A stretch of DNA of 64,000 nt from Anthonomus grandis grandis (lineage: Eukaryota; Arthropoda; Insecta; Coleoptera; Curculionidae), in assembly GCF_022605725.1 (NCBI RefSeq), contig NC_065564.1, positions 12,378,698-12,442,697 on the forward strand. The letters are read 5' to 3'. Positions 11,036 through 20,803 of the stretch are shown one piece after another. Numbering within the stretch: the stretch's first letter is position 1; each line of letters begins with the position of its first letter. The translations under genes were made by a program, and so were the position numbers. Under the pieces are notes generated by a model that was given only the letters and a program-made list of their open reading frames with translations, had not been told where the DNA came from and ran no database searches.

Positions 11036-11289
11036 CAACAAGCAAAAAGATTATGAAATGATTTGATGTAAACAAATTAAACAAAATTAATCACTTAATA
11101 ATACGATAATAATATATGTGTTGCTTGGAAATAAAAGACAAATTATTTTGTTTCACAGGCACTCCTGGACTAAGAATATCATTATCTCAACTTTTTGTGA
11201 ATGTCTATTAAAATTTAAAACGTTCAGTCAAAATTACATTAAAATTTATAGTCCTTTTAACTTCTCTGGTCCATGCGTATCACGTTGAA

Positions 11290-11795
11290 AAACAGGGTTT
11301 TTGCAGAAGAATTTTTTACTGGTAAGTTGTTTGGGTAAGAGGGGGGGGTGTATGCGTAGTGTTGATGAAAAACGTTTTTATTGAATAAAATAATTGCCTT
11401 AAAAGAAAAAAATTTAATTTATTAAACAATTTACTCAGGTTACAAAAGACTAACTATAATTTATATAATTCTATATTATTCTTTATTTCAAATCACTTAT
11501 ACACAGCATCGAAAGCTTTGTACAATTTTTATCAAATCAATCTTATTGAATGGTAATTTTTGAATTTCCTTAGTAAATTACAAATTTTTTTCTCTAAGGC
11601 AATTATTTTTTGCAAAAAAAAACGTTTTTCATTAACCCTACCCTACCCCATGCTATTAAATTGGATATTATGGACGAAAAACGTCGATTTTTCCAAAGAA
11701 TTTCTGACTGGGAAAATGTTTGAGGTGGGTGGGGGGTTGAGGGTTGTGTTGATGAAAATCAATGTTTTTGCAAATAATATATATTCAATATTTAA
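11290..11795. repeat. Repeat E cluster with inverted and direct copies
   Basis: A unit containing TTGATGAAAAACGTTTTT next to a G-rich tract occurs at about 11296-11410, again at 11690-11770 in the same direction, and as a reverse complement at 11573-11655. A related copy lies at 13290-13625. The arrangement resembles a foldback or MITE family. The G-rich and C-rich tracts (about 11338, 11725, 13365) could form four-stranded structures, though run lengths are borderline. Confidence 0.55.
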
Positions 11796-11819
11796 TTTGT
11801 TTATTTATTATTTATTTGA

Positions 11820-12228
11820 TCTACAGTACTGCTCCACTTTAATGTATAACTTGCCACGTTATAAGATAGATCGACTTGAAAAAATGCAGAATAGGGCAAT
11901 GAGACTGATCTTAAGTTGTCATCAATATACACCTGTTTTATCCATGTTACGTGGTCTAGATATGATGCCTGTAAGCCAAAAAATTAAGTATAGTGTCTAT
12001 GTGTTTATTTTTAAATTGAAACATGAAATGCTGCCGGAATACATATGTAAAGAGTTGATAATTTTTTCAGATGTACATAGTTATTATACAAGAAATCGTA
12101 CAGACTTCTTCCTGGTCAACAGATGTAATACGGTTCAAATGCTCAACTCAATTCTTAACAGAGGCTTGATTGAATATAATAATTTGCCCTCAAATATTAA
12201 AGACTCTCTTGAGAAAATTTTTATCTAA
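11820..12228 (+). pseudogene. CR1-like non-LTR reverse transcriptase, C-terminal end
   Basis: Last 135 residues of a LINE polyprotein: YCSTLMYNLPRYKIDRLEKM, QNRAMRLILSC, PVSQKIKYSVYVFIFKLKHE and a final EYNNLPSNIKDS before the stop at 12228. This thumb and connection region is typical of CR1/Jockey-group elements. The frame is open back to 11560, but that stretch is repeat E, so the element is 5'-truncated at about 11800. The 3' region (12229-12612) is non-coding and ends AATAAATATGC followed by an ATT microsatellite, the kind of tail CR1-type elements have. Confidence 0.75.
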
Positions 12229-12612
12229 TTAATGCGTGTAGTAAGTTTTTTAGGGTTTTATTTCATATTCTTTCTTAATTTTATGTGGGGTATTTTAATT
12301 AGTGTCATTTATTGTTATTCGACTTGCTCCACCTTTGATGACTTGGCAAGGTGCTTCTGGAAAACCGGAGGCGGTGATTGTCCATGGATTACCGGGACGA
12401 TATCTGATGTCTGTCAGGAAACCGAAATGCCCTGTTTAGCATGGGTCGACATAGACAACAACCTTGTGACGCAACATCAGCAGTAACATCGATTGTTGAT
12501 ATTTCGAAAATGAAGTGGAAAACAATGAATAACCATTAAATTGTATAATGTATTTTTAGACAATATCATATTTTATTTTTATATATAGCACATTTTGGCT
12601 AAATAAATATGC

Positions 12613-12639
12613 ATTATTATTATTATTATTATTATTATA
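12613..12639. repeat. (ATT)n microsatellite shared by two LINE tails
   Basis: About nine ATT units. It is the 3' tail of the plus-strand CR1-like element on its left and the 3' tail of the minus-strand Dong-like element on its right. Confidence 0.9.
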
Positions 12640-12640
12640 T

Positions 12641-13290
12641 GTTTTAGCTCGCTGATAGCGGTGTTGTCAATTTCATCGGCCTGAAGGCAAGATGAATTTT
12701 GCTATGGTAGATTTAGGAACTTTCGAACAATGTTGCATGTATTCAGTATAATAGATTTCTGTATAGTGACAATCGTCCAGGAGGAAAGACCCAATGCGTT
12801 AAAGTTTTTGGGCAGTGTTAAAGGGACAATTCCAATGGATGAAATAACTAGAGGAAGTATATATAGATTATCTTGCCTCCATTGTTGTTTTATCTCGCGA
12901 GCCAGATCTGCGTAATTCGCAAGTTTATTGTGTGTCATTTCTAGGACAATTGGTATTTGGCACTGCTATGTCAAATAAAAAGGTTTTCTTTTGGGCTTTG
13001 TTTATTAAGATTATATCTGGGCTGTTTGAAGTCAGCGTCCTATCGATCAAAACAGTTCTGTCCCAGTAGAGGCGAAAGTCGTCATTTTCAAGTACAGTTT
13101 CTGGTTTGTACTGGTAATAGGGGCAAGTTTCGCCAATTAGATGATAAAGTTTTGCCAGTTCTTGATGAATGATAATTTTTGCCACACAGTTATGTCGGTG
13201 CAGATATTCGGCAGCTGATAGAGATGTGCATCTTGATGTTATATGTTGAATTGTCTCCAGTACGCGGCATTTTCTACATCGTTACACAAA
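12641..13290 (-). pseudogene. Dong/R4-like retrotransposon, C-terminal zinc knuckle and endonuclease
   Basis: On the minus strand, CRKCRVLETIQHITSRC (about 13282-13232) gives a C-x2-C-x7-H-x4-C knuckle. It is followed by YYQYKPETVLENDD and SPDIILINKAQKKTFLFDIA, a PD-x12-D pattern of the restriction-like endonuclease that R2/R4-group elements carry after the RT. A frameshift near 12935 leads to ANYADLAREIKQQWRQDN, then LPLVISSIGIVP and the end. The 3' end abuts a TAA/ATT microsatellite. Copy 2 at 47850-49166 has the same order. 5'-truncated, no RT left. Confidence 0.75.
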
Positions 13291-13625
13291 TTACAAAGTT
13301 TTTTTGTCTAAGGCAATAATTTTTTGCAAAAAGAAACGTTTTTCAATAACCTTACCCTTATCCCCCCACCCACCCCCCACAACTTACCAGTAAGAAATTA
13401 TTTTTAAAAATCATTGTTTTCCAAAATAGAATGCATGAATAACAGCTGGTTTTGTCGTTAATATTTAATCTCATAACACAGTTTGTTTATTTATATTTGA
13501 TATAATTATATATATATGTATATTAATAAATATTTAATACAAAAACAATGCTACTAGATTGGATTTTATAGACGAAAAACGATAATTTTTCAGAAAAATT
13601 TCATCAAATATTTGAGGTGTAGTAA
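13290..13625. repeat. Repeat E, further copy
   Basis: Matches the cluster at 11573-11700: CTAAGGCAATAATTTTTTGC, an AACGTTTTTCA box, a C-rich tract at about 13363-13381, and GGATTTTATAGACGAAAAACG. It contains no gene. Confidence 0.6.
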
Positions 13626-14018
13626 TCTAGTTTAAAAACTAGATATATAAATCCTGTCTTAATTTTTTTAAATGCCAAACTTTTCTTCCTTTGATAAACA
13701 GAATCGTATATGATATACATATATTCTACAGTTTAATAAATATACCTTGAACATATACGGTTGATAAATATACCAAAACCAAAATTTTACTAAAAAACCA
13801 TTGGATAAATATATATTTAACGATAATAATATATGATGTGTTGTTTGGGATAAACGCCTTGAAAATTGCTTATTATTAGCAATTTTGCATACTATTTATT
13901 GTATTTATGTATAATTTAATTAAGTAAGAATCTAATATTAAAATATTTTATGTAATTCCTTAAAATATGTGTTTTATAATTTTTTTCTTAAATTAATACT
14001 TTTTTTAACACAATTTAT
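13626..14018. repeat. AT-rich dispersed repeat A, copy 3, 5' part
   Basis: Matches copy 1 from about 3510 to 3880, through AATAATATATGATGTGTTGT to TTAACACAATTTAT. It is cut at 14018 by PLE copy 2. After the PLE comes repeat D copy 2. Repeats A and D also follow each other at 8522-11035, so A and D may be parts of one larger repeat. Confidence 0.7.
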
Positions 14019-14064
14019 CAAAAAAACATCTTGTCGAACTTGCATTCTCTTATTTATTTAATAG

Positions 14065-14458
14065 TTCGAGGAAAATGCAATAGATGCCTCCCATTGCAAA
14101 CCCAAGCTCTGGCTTCGATATGTGGACGACACCTTCATCATCTGGGATAAAGAGGAAAAAGCACTTCAGGATTTTCTGCTTCACCTCAACAACTTCAGAC
14201 CAACAATCAAGTTCACGATGGAGACAGAGAAGGACTTAGCTCTACCTTTCCTAGATGTCCTCGTTAGAAAGGTCAGTGGAAATCTACGAATTTCAGTTTA
14301 TAGAAAACCAACACACACGGGTCAGTATCTTCACTATGAGTCCAACCATCCTGCAACCACCAAAGTAGGCATCATAAGATCCCTCTACAATAGAGCTCGA
14401 ACCATCTGTAGAAGCGACGAGGATTTCAAGACTGAAGTGGATACCATCTACAAAGACA
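14065..14458 (+). pseudogene. PLE reverse transcriptase fragment with YVDD
   Basis: Reads FEENAIDASHCKPKLWLRYV then DDTFIIWDKEEKAL: the YVDD active-site box of Penelope-type RTs lies at about 14118-14129. PFLDVLVRK, VYRKPTHTGQYLHYESNHP and IIRSLYNRARTICRS follow. It is very close to copy 3 (41506-43174), differing in about ten residues over 130. The frame stays open to 14661 only because the deletion joins it to an out-of-frame part of the 3' end. Confidence 0.9.
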
Positions 14459-14698
14459 AGATTCAAGATTCTGCACTGGCGGAAGAGGAAGTTCGTAGAG
14501 GCAGTTTTCATTTCACAGAATCAGGGGCCAGCCAAGCGTCGATGTGCCCAACATCTGGAAGCCTCTACTCTCAGGACAGTGTAGGATCTAGAGAGAGGCG
14601 TGTCCTCCCCCCAACTCTTTTCACGGATGACTTTCCTTTCCACATCGCTGCACACATCTAGTATATAAGCCTATAGAATAGTAGTTTGCTGTCAGTTT

Positions 14699-14744
14699 AC
14701 ACTTGATAACGGTTGGAGATACTTACCAACCGAAACGTCGTGTT
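14699..14744 (+). ncRNA. Hammerhead ribozyme-like motif, PLE copy 2
   Basis: ACAC stem I, UUGAUAA core, one base, GGTTGG/CCAACC stem II with a nine-base loop, GAAA, ACGU, GUC triplet, GTGT. The predicted cut is after 14739. It is identical in core, stems and triplet to the copy 1 motifs, so the unusual core is a family trait and not a private mutation. Confidence 0.6.
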
Positions 14745-14822
14745 ACATTAAATAAATAAGACAATGCAAGTTCGACAAGATGTTTTCACTATATCATTCT
14801 TATTGGTAGACCTTATAATTTG

Positions 14823-15115
14823 TGGAGAGAGAGACTTGTCTGAGAGAACAATTGCGATGTTGGTGTTAACAAGTGGCTTGCAAGATCAAATGAGCCTTTT
14901 TTGAAAAAATTGTAAAGGAGGTCGAAGTAGCTGAACTTTGATCTGAGGTAAGAAGTTCTTTACTTAAGATGAAAAGTTTACTAAGAGTATTCGGAAAAAA
15001 TTATGGTGCTTAGATGAAAATATATATCGAGATCTTTTGAAACACGTCACAACGGCCAGGGAAATAATAAGAAGCAGAAATCACTACTACGAAGAATGTT
15101 GGCAGCTAAATTAGT
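14823..15115. repeat. Dispersed repeat D, copy 2
   Basis: Matches 10705-11035 with small deletions: GAGAGACTTGTCTGAGAGAAC, AGTAGCTGAACTTTGATCTG, TATATATCGAGATC. No coding frame. Confidence 0.7.
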
Positions 15116-15639
15116 TGTTACATAAAAAATTAGGAACTGTTTATCTACTGTCCTACTCTCCGAAATCTTTAACGTCAAACCTTCCCTACAACATTTTTAG
15201 CAGCTCTTAGGTATAACAAAAAACGAATTGTACCATCAGCTCGATTGGAAAAAAATAGCTGATAAAGAGGACCATGTAAATAGGACTATATTGATTTTAA
15301 AATTAAGTTTTTAGAATCCAAATTAACAAGATTGAGTACTTCTACATTAAGTGGCATATTTGAGGCAATATCTTGACGAGATATTTGCCGATCGCTAGAT
15401 TAGAAGAAGGCAAGTCGGAAAGAAAAGAAGAAGACCTGTTGCTTTGAAAACCTGAAGGTGACGTGATTTATCACCTCTGGATTGTTTATCTAGGCATCTG
15501 AAAAAAGAAGGTTACGACAATCAACTTATAGTACTTACTGTACAGAATTATATGAGTGTTAGATAGTATCACCTGAATTTTTCCCAAATAGTGTTTTAAA
15601 CAGAACTTGTCTTTCTGATAGTTACAACTATATAATTAC
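15116..15639. other. Unassigned intronic sequence
   Basis: Lies downstream of exon 5 on the gene's strand, so it is intron or the region before further exons. No open frame, terminal repeat or immunoglobulin-like segment was recognised. Confidence 0.4.
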
Positions 15640-15750
15640 GAGGCAGTTTTACCACTAACCAAAACGCTTTTTTTTACTTTCGACACGTGTTTCGCTAACA
15701 ATGTTTGTGTGGTTTAGTGATGTTTATTTGGATAGTGGTAAAACTGTCTC
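15640..15750. repeat. 18-bp inverted repeat enclosing a hammerhead remnant
   Basis: GAGGCAGTTTTACCACTA (15640-15657) and TAGTGGTAAAACTGTCTC (15733-15750) pair with one mismatch. Between them, on the minus strand, GCGAAACACGTGTC (about 15682-15695) matches the 3' half of the hammerhead at 59918-59960, with GAAA and the palindromic stem III ACACGUGU. No CUGAUGA core is recognisable, so this is a decayed copy. It ends about 100 bp from exon 5. Confidence 0.5.
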
Positions 15751-15853
15751 ATACAACCAAACGTTCCAACCATAGGACCACTATACAATTATTAACTAAA
15801 TACTTTGAGTCTTTCAATATTTTCAGTCTACTTTTAATCAATAAAGTACTTAC

Positions 15854-15997
15854 GTGTAACCGTAACATTGATAGTCCGAACCTCGAAGTTCCCGGCCTCT
15901 ACTGCAATAGCTTTACAGTCATAGACCTTGTCTGAATCTTCAGGGGACGCGTTTTTTATTAGCAGTCCATCTGCAGTTGCTTGGTATTTAGGACCAT
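15854..15997 (-). CDS. Fas2: Exon 5: second half of immunoglobulin domain 2
   Basis: Follows TTTTAG and precedes GTAAGTA. The codon split with exon 4 gives Asp, then GPKYQATADGLLIKNASPED and SDKVYDCKAIAVEAG, ending RTINVTVT. The YDC is the conserved Tyr-x-Cys of Ig strand F; its Cys would pair with FLKC in exon 4. The Gly-Leu-Leu-Ile run is strand E. Length 144 bases, phase 1 at both ends. No stop in frame. A decayed hammerhead-bearing inverted repeat lies about 100 bp downstream. Confidence 0.8.
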
Positions 15998-16839
15998 CTA
16001 AAAGTATTAAGAAATTTTAATTGAATGTTACGTTTGGGCTTAACTCTGTATAATTTTGTTTACACTATTGGAAAAGTTCATGCTTGAGGGTTAAATTGAA
16101 ACAAAAATCTATAGGCAAAGCCTTGAGTTAAAGAGAGCCACTCGCAATGATATTCTGTTTATAACCTGTTACTTAGATTTGCGTTTGCTGGCTTTAGAGG
16201 TAAAAAGTCCATGATCCTTAATGCTTGATCTATAGTGATTTAGTCTGTCAGTAGAAAAAAGCCGTATTTTTGCTGAATAAAGTAACAAAATTAATTTTGC
16301 CTGGTCGCTTCATCCCTTGGCAATGAAGCCATAGGTTACCAAAAGACTGACACTGATTAGGAATGAAAGGAAGAGAAATGCCCTGTGATGCCTAGAACTG
16401 TTGCCCTACGGCCTATACTATCTTATACAAGTCTTTTGATTCTGTGACAGGCCAGTCTCGGTTATAACAGTCATGAAAAGTTCATATAACAGTGAAGGCA
16501 TTTTATTCAGGCATCTTTTCGGCACCTCCAAACAGTCTGCAGGATTATCAGGATCTGCCTATTATTATTGTGATTTATCTGATGTAATTATTCTGATTTA
16601 TGTCTCAAACACTGATGCAAGAAATACCTCTTGTCTTGGTTTTGCTGTAAAAATTAATAATCGAGCGATATAAATCGATTTGATTATGGTTGTATCTCAT
16701 CCTCTCTAGTCCCAGTTTTGCCTTGAACAATTAAATGAAGATGCTGTGGTCGTTTTAATTATGGTCCCTGGTTTACCCACGGAAGTTAATATGTTTACAG
16801 TATCTGTCGCCAAAGCTGCATACGATTTAGCTAAACATC
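15998..16839. other. Intron 4, unassigned part
   Basis: Between exon 5 and the R1 fragment. The short plus-strand frame at 16473-16673 has no recognisable domain. Nothing else was seen. Confidence 0.4.
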
Positions 16840-17193
16840 CTGGGTTAAATAAATAGCTCGCAATATATTGGCTAACTATTTCGAAGACCGATTTCTGAAC
16901 GTTAAAGCAGACCAGCAAAAAATAGTAACGTGCCCCACTGGGTTCAGTTTTAGGACTTACACTGTGGAACGTTTATTATGACGGGATCCTAAATTTACCA
17001 GTGTAAGAGGTGTTTAATCGGATACGCTGATGATCTGGGTATTTTAGTGAGAAACTAGAGGAAACAACAAATCACTATACATGACATAATCACTGAAAGT
17101 CAGAAAGTTCTCAAGTATTTAAGTATTCATGTAGATATAAACCTCACCTTTTCAAACCATATCAAAATCGGTACTAAAAAAGTCAATAAGGCC
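16840..17193 (+). pseudogene. R1-clade reverse transcriptase, part before the piggyBac insertion
   Basis: Broken frames read ANYFEDRFLN, then GSVLGLTLWNVYYDGILNLP (motif B region, about 16935-16995), a degenerate active site where the YADD box sits in IRYADDLGI (about 17015-17040), and a KYLSIHVDINLTFSNHIKI thumb (about 17115-17170). These are hallmarks of R1-type LINEs, whose relatives in arthropods insert in rDNA or elsewhere. The frame stops at TTAA 17194-17197 and resumes at 19719. It lies in intron 4, antisense to the host gene. Confidence 0.75.
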
Positions 17194-17425
17194 TTAACAC
17201 GTTGGCTACCAAGGGGGTATTTTGAAAGTCTTCTCTTATGTACCATACGTATCACCAGTGATCAACTCTATAAGTTCAAAACCATACCGTACCGTATGTA
17301 TCACCGATGATATTCTGCAGGTTGAGGCTTCAGGGCGCTCTAAAATGATTGGGATTTAAAAGCAAGACATTTTGCCTGGGTAACGGGCTATAAATGAACC
17401 GAGTTAACCAATTTTTAAGTAGTTA

Positions 17426-17709
17426 TCACCGGTGATCATATCTGAAAGGCACCATTGATTCATCAATTGAAACTACTTTCCCAGGTACTTTTAAATGCTT
17501 ATATTTGTGTGTTAGTTGATCTACAAGAGGTTTAATTTTGTGGAGGCGATCTTCTTTATTTGCTGTTTCATTATCGGAATAATGAATAAACTGTAAAATA
17601 TCTTGAGACCTGTTTCTTGACATAATATGACGCACAAAACAATGTCTATAAATAAATTTTCGCGACCAATAGTCTAAAATTTTTGGAAATTTTGCCAGTC
17701 CCATATATA
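17426..17709 (-). pseudogene. piggyBac transposase, start of catalytic domain
   Basis: Reads MGLAKFPKILDYWSRKFIYR, HIMSRNRSQDILQFIHYSDN, RLHKIKPLVDQL and VVSIDESMVPFRYDHR. This is the DDE_Tnp_1_7 fold of piggyBac: SRNRF-like helix, SDN box and the IDESMVPFR motif that holds the first catalytic Asp. The remaining catalytic Asps and the C-terminal Cys-rich domain are missing. The first residues of the apparent frame (MWEILLPDP) belong to the mariner terminal repeat. Confidence 0.85.
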
Positions 17710-18784
17710 CAGGGTCCGGCAAAAGGATCTCCCACATTTTGATTTTTGCTACTTATATTTTATTTTTCTTAACTAAAAATATATGGTATGCAATTTTGTT
17801 TTTATTAAGTTTTGAAAATTACAGAGTAGAAGTGTCGACCATTTCTTTCGATACACATTCGAAGCTGACTTCTGAAAGTTTCCATTACTCGAGCAGTAAT
17901 TTGAGGCGATATTCCTGTAATGTCTGCTGCTTTCAATTCGTCAATGGTTCGGGAAGGATGTTGAAAAACCTTCTCTTTCAGGTAGCCCCAAAGGAAAAAG
18001 TCGCATGGGGCAAGATCGGGTGAATGCGCAGGCCACCCAACGTCTCCACGTAACGAGATTACGCGTCCTAGAAACATTTCCCTTAACAGGTCCATTGTCC
18101 TTCTTGCCGTATGAGCTGTAGCCCCATCCTGTTCAAACCACACATCCGGATGTTCAAGTTCCCTAAGTTTTGGTTCCAAAAAATTACGTAGCATATCGAC
18201 ATATCGATCAGCAATTACGGTAATCGTTACCCCTCCTTCTTCAAAAAAATAGGGACCCCAAACACCAAAAGAACCAACAGCACACCAAACGGTAACACGT
18301 TGGCTGTGAAGTGGCCTTTCATGGAGCTGCCGCGTGTGCAAAATTCTTCTCACAGAACGATCTGACAAACGCAAAGCAGAGGCATGTTTAACAGCTGAAC
18401 GTTTAGGAGATCGTTCAATTGCTTCTCTTACAGCTGCAATGTTTTTAGGTGTCCGAACACTTCTGGGTCAACTGTTGATTTTCTTTTTAAGGCTGAACCT
18501 GTAGCTCTAAAATTTGAAACCCACAACAGTATTGTTTTGCGATCTGGAACTGGATCATGTCTACCAAGCGCGAAGTGAGTACGAAAATTTCTTTGTGTCG
18601 TAATCACAGATTCGTTACTTTTGAAAAATGTTTCGATAACGAAGGCACGATGCTCGCTCGTCCAGTTCATGGCGACAACTGAAATGGCAAGCGCGCGCAG
18701 TCAACCGACTACGCTAAGCTGGCTCCCTCTTTATTCGGGCTCAGTGGCGGCGCAAAATGTGGGAGATCATTTTGCCGGACCCTG
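17710..18784 (-). mobile_element. Mariner C, 1,075-bp deletion derivative with intact ends
   Basis: Ends CAGGGTCCGGCAAAAGGATC and its near-perfect reverse complement (about 32 bp), flanked by TA at 17708-17709 and 18785-18786. It inserted into the piggyBac element. The ends look complete, so it could still be moved in trans by a related transposase even though its own is deleted. Confidence 0.9.
17805..18670 (-). pseudogene. Mariner C transposase, DD41D, lacking the first catalytic block
   Basis: Start MNWTSEHRAFVIETFFKSNE at 18670. The DNA-binding half runs to about 18340 with one frameshift near 18440. RRILHTRQLHERPLHSQRVT shows a deletion that removes the segment with the first Asp. The rest is sound: WFEQDGATAHTARRTMD holds the second Asp, SPDLAPCDFFLWGYLKEKVF the third, 41 residues apart. 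It ends NGRHFYSVIFKT and stops at 17805. Confidence 0.85.
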
Positions 18785-18927
18785 TAGTAATACTGCAACA
18801 AAATTTTTCATTTCTTGATCCTTCCATTTTTTTTGTACCTTCTTGCATTTTTATTTGTTCCCAATAACATTAACTCTATAATGTCTGAGTGTAAGCACAT
18901 CAATGGGTCGTAAGTTAGGTGGTACAT

Positions 18928-19143
18928 TTATTTTTTCTGCATCGGTAAAAGAAAATTTTTTAAAGACGTTCCATCTACTTGATTCCAGGATAAGATTGTG
19001 CTCGGGTTGGTCGGTTCAATATTATCTTCGTTTCTCTTTAATTCAGGTTCGTCTATTTCAGAGTCTATGTCTGATTCAGAGGTCGGTTCATATTCCGACT
19101 CAGAGGGCGGATTTACTGCTATTTTTAGACTGATTCTTCTCAT
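18928..19143 (-). pseudogene. piggyBac transposase, acidic N-terminal region
   Basis: SESEYEPTSESDIDSEIDEP is the Asp/Glu/Ser-rich leader typical of piggyBac transposases, followed by ILSWNQVDGTSLKNF. It lies in the right part of the element, upstream of the catalytic piece on the minus strand, with the mariner between them. Several hundred bases of linker are degraded. Confidence 0.65.
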
Positions 19144-19718
19144 TAGGTTGTATAACTCTAATATTCCGAGATATACTAATCTGGAATGATAAAAAATATT
19201 GTTATTTTTTTTTTTTGTAAATTTACTAGGTACCTATACCTTTAAGTTCTTGTTCACCTTGCTCACGTTCAATATCATCATCCTCAACGTCAATATTGTT
19301 CTTATTTCCACAACTTTGTTCTAAAAATTACATAAACATAACCTTAAATTATGCTTCTATCATTTAAACCCTTTACCTTCAGATTCTAACTCTTCGTACC
19401 GTTGCAAAAGTTTTTCTTCCTCCTTTGCATCCATGTTTTATCACTTTTTACACAAAAACAAACAAAATTGATTTCCATAAAATAAATAAAGGTTCACTTA
19501 TGTACCATACGAGTCACCGGTGATCCACCGAGAAAACACCCAAAAATCGATACGGAACGCATAAATCTCTGCGAATCCAGCGACATCTTTTAGGCAAAGA
19601 CTGTACCATTAACTTATTGGGCTTGGTCTTTAATAGAACTCAGTAACTTTTTGGTGCGGTACAAGGGCAACTCATTCGTACAAGTCACCGGTGATACATA
19701 TGGTAGTCAAGGTGTTAA

Positions 19719-20160
19719 ATAACTTAATCGGCTAATACCAAAAACGACTACGCGAAGGGTGCAGGAAAATACTGATCTCGGTAGTGGAGTCCATTATGCT
19801 TTATTGATCGATGTGGGAAAAGGTTATAGAAAAGCATACAGCAAGAACTCCTCCAATACACTTGCTGGCAAGACAGAGAGCTCAAGTAGGGAGGGAAGGA
19901 ATAGAGGCCAGAAACTTAGTCAATGAAAAACTAATGTCCCAATTGAAAAAAGAGTGCAGTCACGCGTGAAATCATGGCACAGTTGAGATTAAAAGGCTAA
20001 TACCCAACATAAGACCTTGGGTTGTAATTAAGCAAGGTGAAACCGACGCAGTGACCATGAGCAGAACAAAGATATGTTGCAGAACAAACAACTGGTACAG
20101 TAGATATGGAAGAAAATGCGCATATTTACAAAAGTATGTGCTTATCATTAAACCAAAAAA
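19719..20160 (+). pseudogene. R1-clade element, C-terminal part after the piggyBac insertion
   Basis: Frames continue the thumb (LNRLIPKTTTRR, GVHYALL, DVGKGYRKAY) and reach the C-terminal region MAQLRLKRLIPNIRPWV by shifts, then CCRTNNWYSRYGRKCAYLQK, the R1-type end where a Cys-His knuckle usually lies. Joined to 16840-17193 across the TTAA site it gives one R1 fragment of about 800 bp. Confidence 0.65.
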
Positions 20161-20377
20161 GATAAGAGACTCAATGTACGCGCCGTAAGTCCACTATGCG
20201 CCTCAACTTGGCAACATCTAAAACCACGATGTCGAAATACAACCAAGCGGCCGACGCGGCGGCGCTCTCCTCTCTTCTCAGCCAGACACCAGAGCGACGA
20301 CAAGTCCGCGCTCCCCCTTTGTGTTCAAATTACGTAATTTATAACCTTTAATTAAGCATTTAAAGCCTGTTGAATTC

Positions 20378-20764
20378 CTATGGAATAAAGTCAAAATTTA
20401 AAATATACAGTCCGTTTATAACACCCAACTCTAAGAGAGAATTAATGTCCACCGCCAGCCAACTTTTATGACCACTTGAAGTAATGCATCCAGTAGTTCC
20501 AAGAAGAAATCCTACTTTGGTTGCTAAGGGGAGCACTTTTAGTCGGCGAAAATCAGCCGCTACCTTTATACTACTAAGTGTCTTTCGAAGATTTCCCCCT
20601 CCATAGGTTTTTAGGATAGATTTTTTTTTGGCTAAATCTATCTTAGGATGTAAGCCCAATTTCGTGCCACACATTGGTCTAACTATAGAATTTCTCGCGT
20701 CATTGATTTTTCTTTCTGATTTCCTTTTTTTTCTGCCATCAAAGGTCACTTGTAAATGTATCAC
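20378..20764 (-). CDS. Unidentified 128-aa open frame in intron 4
   Basis: Open from an ATG at 20764 to a TAG at 20378 on the gene's strand. The N-terminus is very basic (DGRKKRKSERKINDARN), the C-terminus hydrophobic (WLAVDINSLLELGVINGLYI). No family recognised. It ends 40 bp from exon 4's donor, so it could be intron sequence open by chance or a fragment of a mobile-element gene. No splice signals tie it to the host gene. Confidence 0.25.
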   Translation of the reverse strand: MIHLQVTFDGRKKRKSERKINDARNSIVRPMCGTKLGLHPKIDLAKKKSILKTYGGGNLRKTLSSIKVAADFRRLKVLPLATKVGFLLGTTGCITSSGHKSWLAVDINSLLELGVINGLYILNFDFIP

Positions 20765-20803
20765 TTACTACCATACTAATTCTATGTCTTAAAAATAATT
20801 TAC

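Larger units (their letters stand above)
14019..14795 (+). mobile_element. Penelope-like element copy 2, internally deleted
   Basis: Order: 40 bases of the 5' terminal sequence (ACATCTTGTCGAACTTGCAT), a jump to the RT palm, a second jump near 14460 into the 3' end of the endonuclease region in another frame, then the common 3' tail with the hammerhead-like motif, ending GACAAGATGTTTTCAC. Two deletions have removed the RT N-terminus and most of the GIY-YIG domain. It sits between repeat A and repeat D. Confidence 0.85.
17198..19714 (-). mobile_element. piggyBac-like element with TTAA target duplication
   Basis: TTAA at 17194-17197 and 19715-19718. Terminal repeats CACGTTGGCTACC and, reversed, CACCTTGACTACC match at 11 of 13. 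Just inside both ends are copies of a palindrome like ATCACCGGTGAT (near 17266, 17429, 19517, 19690), probable subterminal transposase sites. The transposase is on the minus strand: acidic N-terminus at 18928-19143, catalytic start at 17426-17709. A 1,075-bp mariner splits it. Without the mariner the element is about 1.44 kb, short of the usual 2.4 kb, so it is internally deleted. Confidence 0.85.

Noticed and set aside
11725..11748. G-quadruplex in repeat E
   Set aside because: Only three clear G runs of three or more with usable loops; kept as a remark, not a feature.
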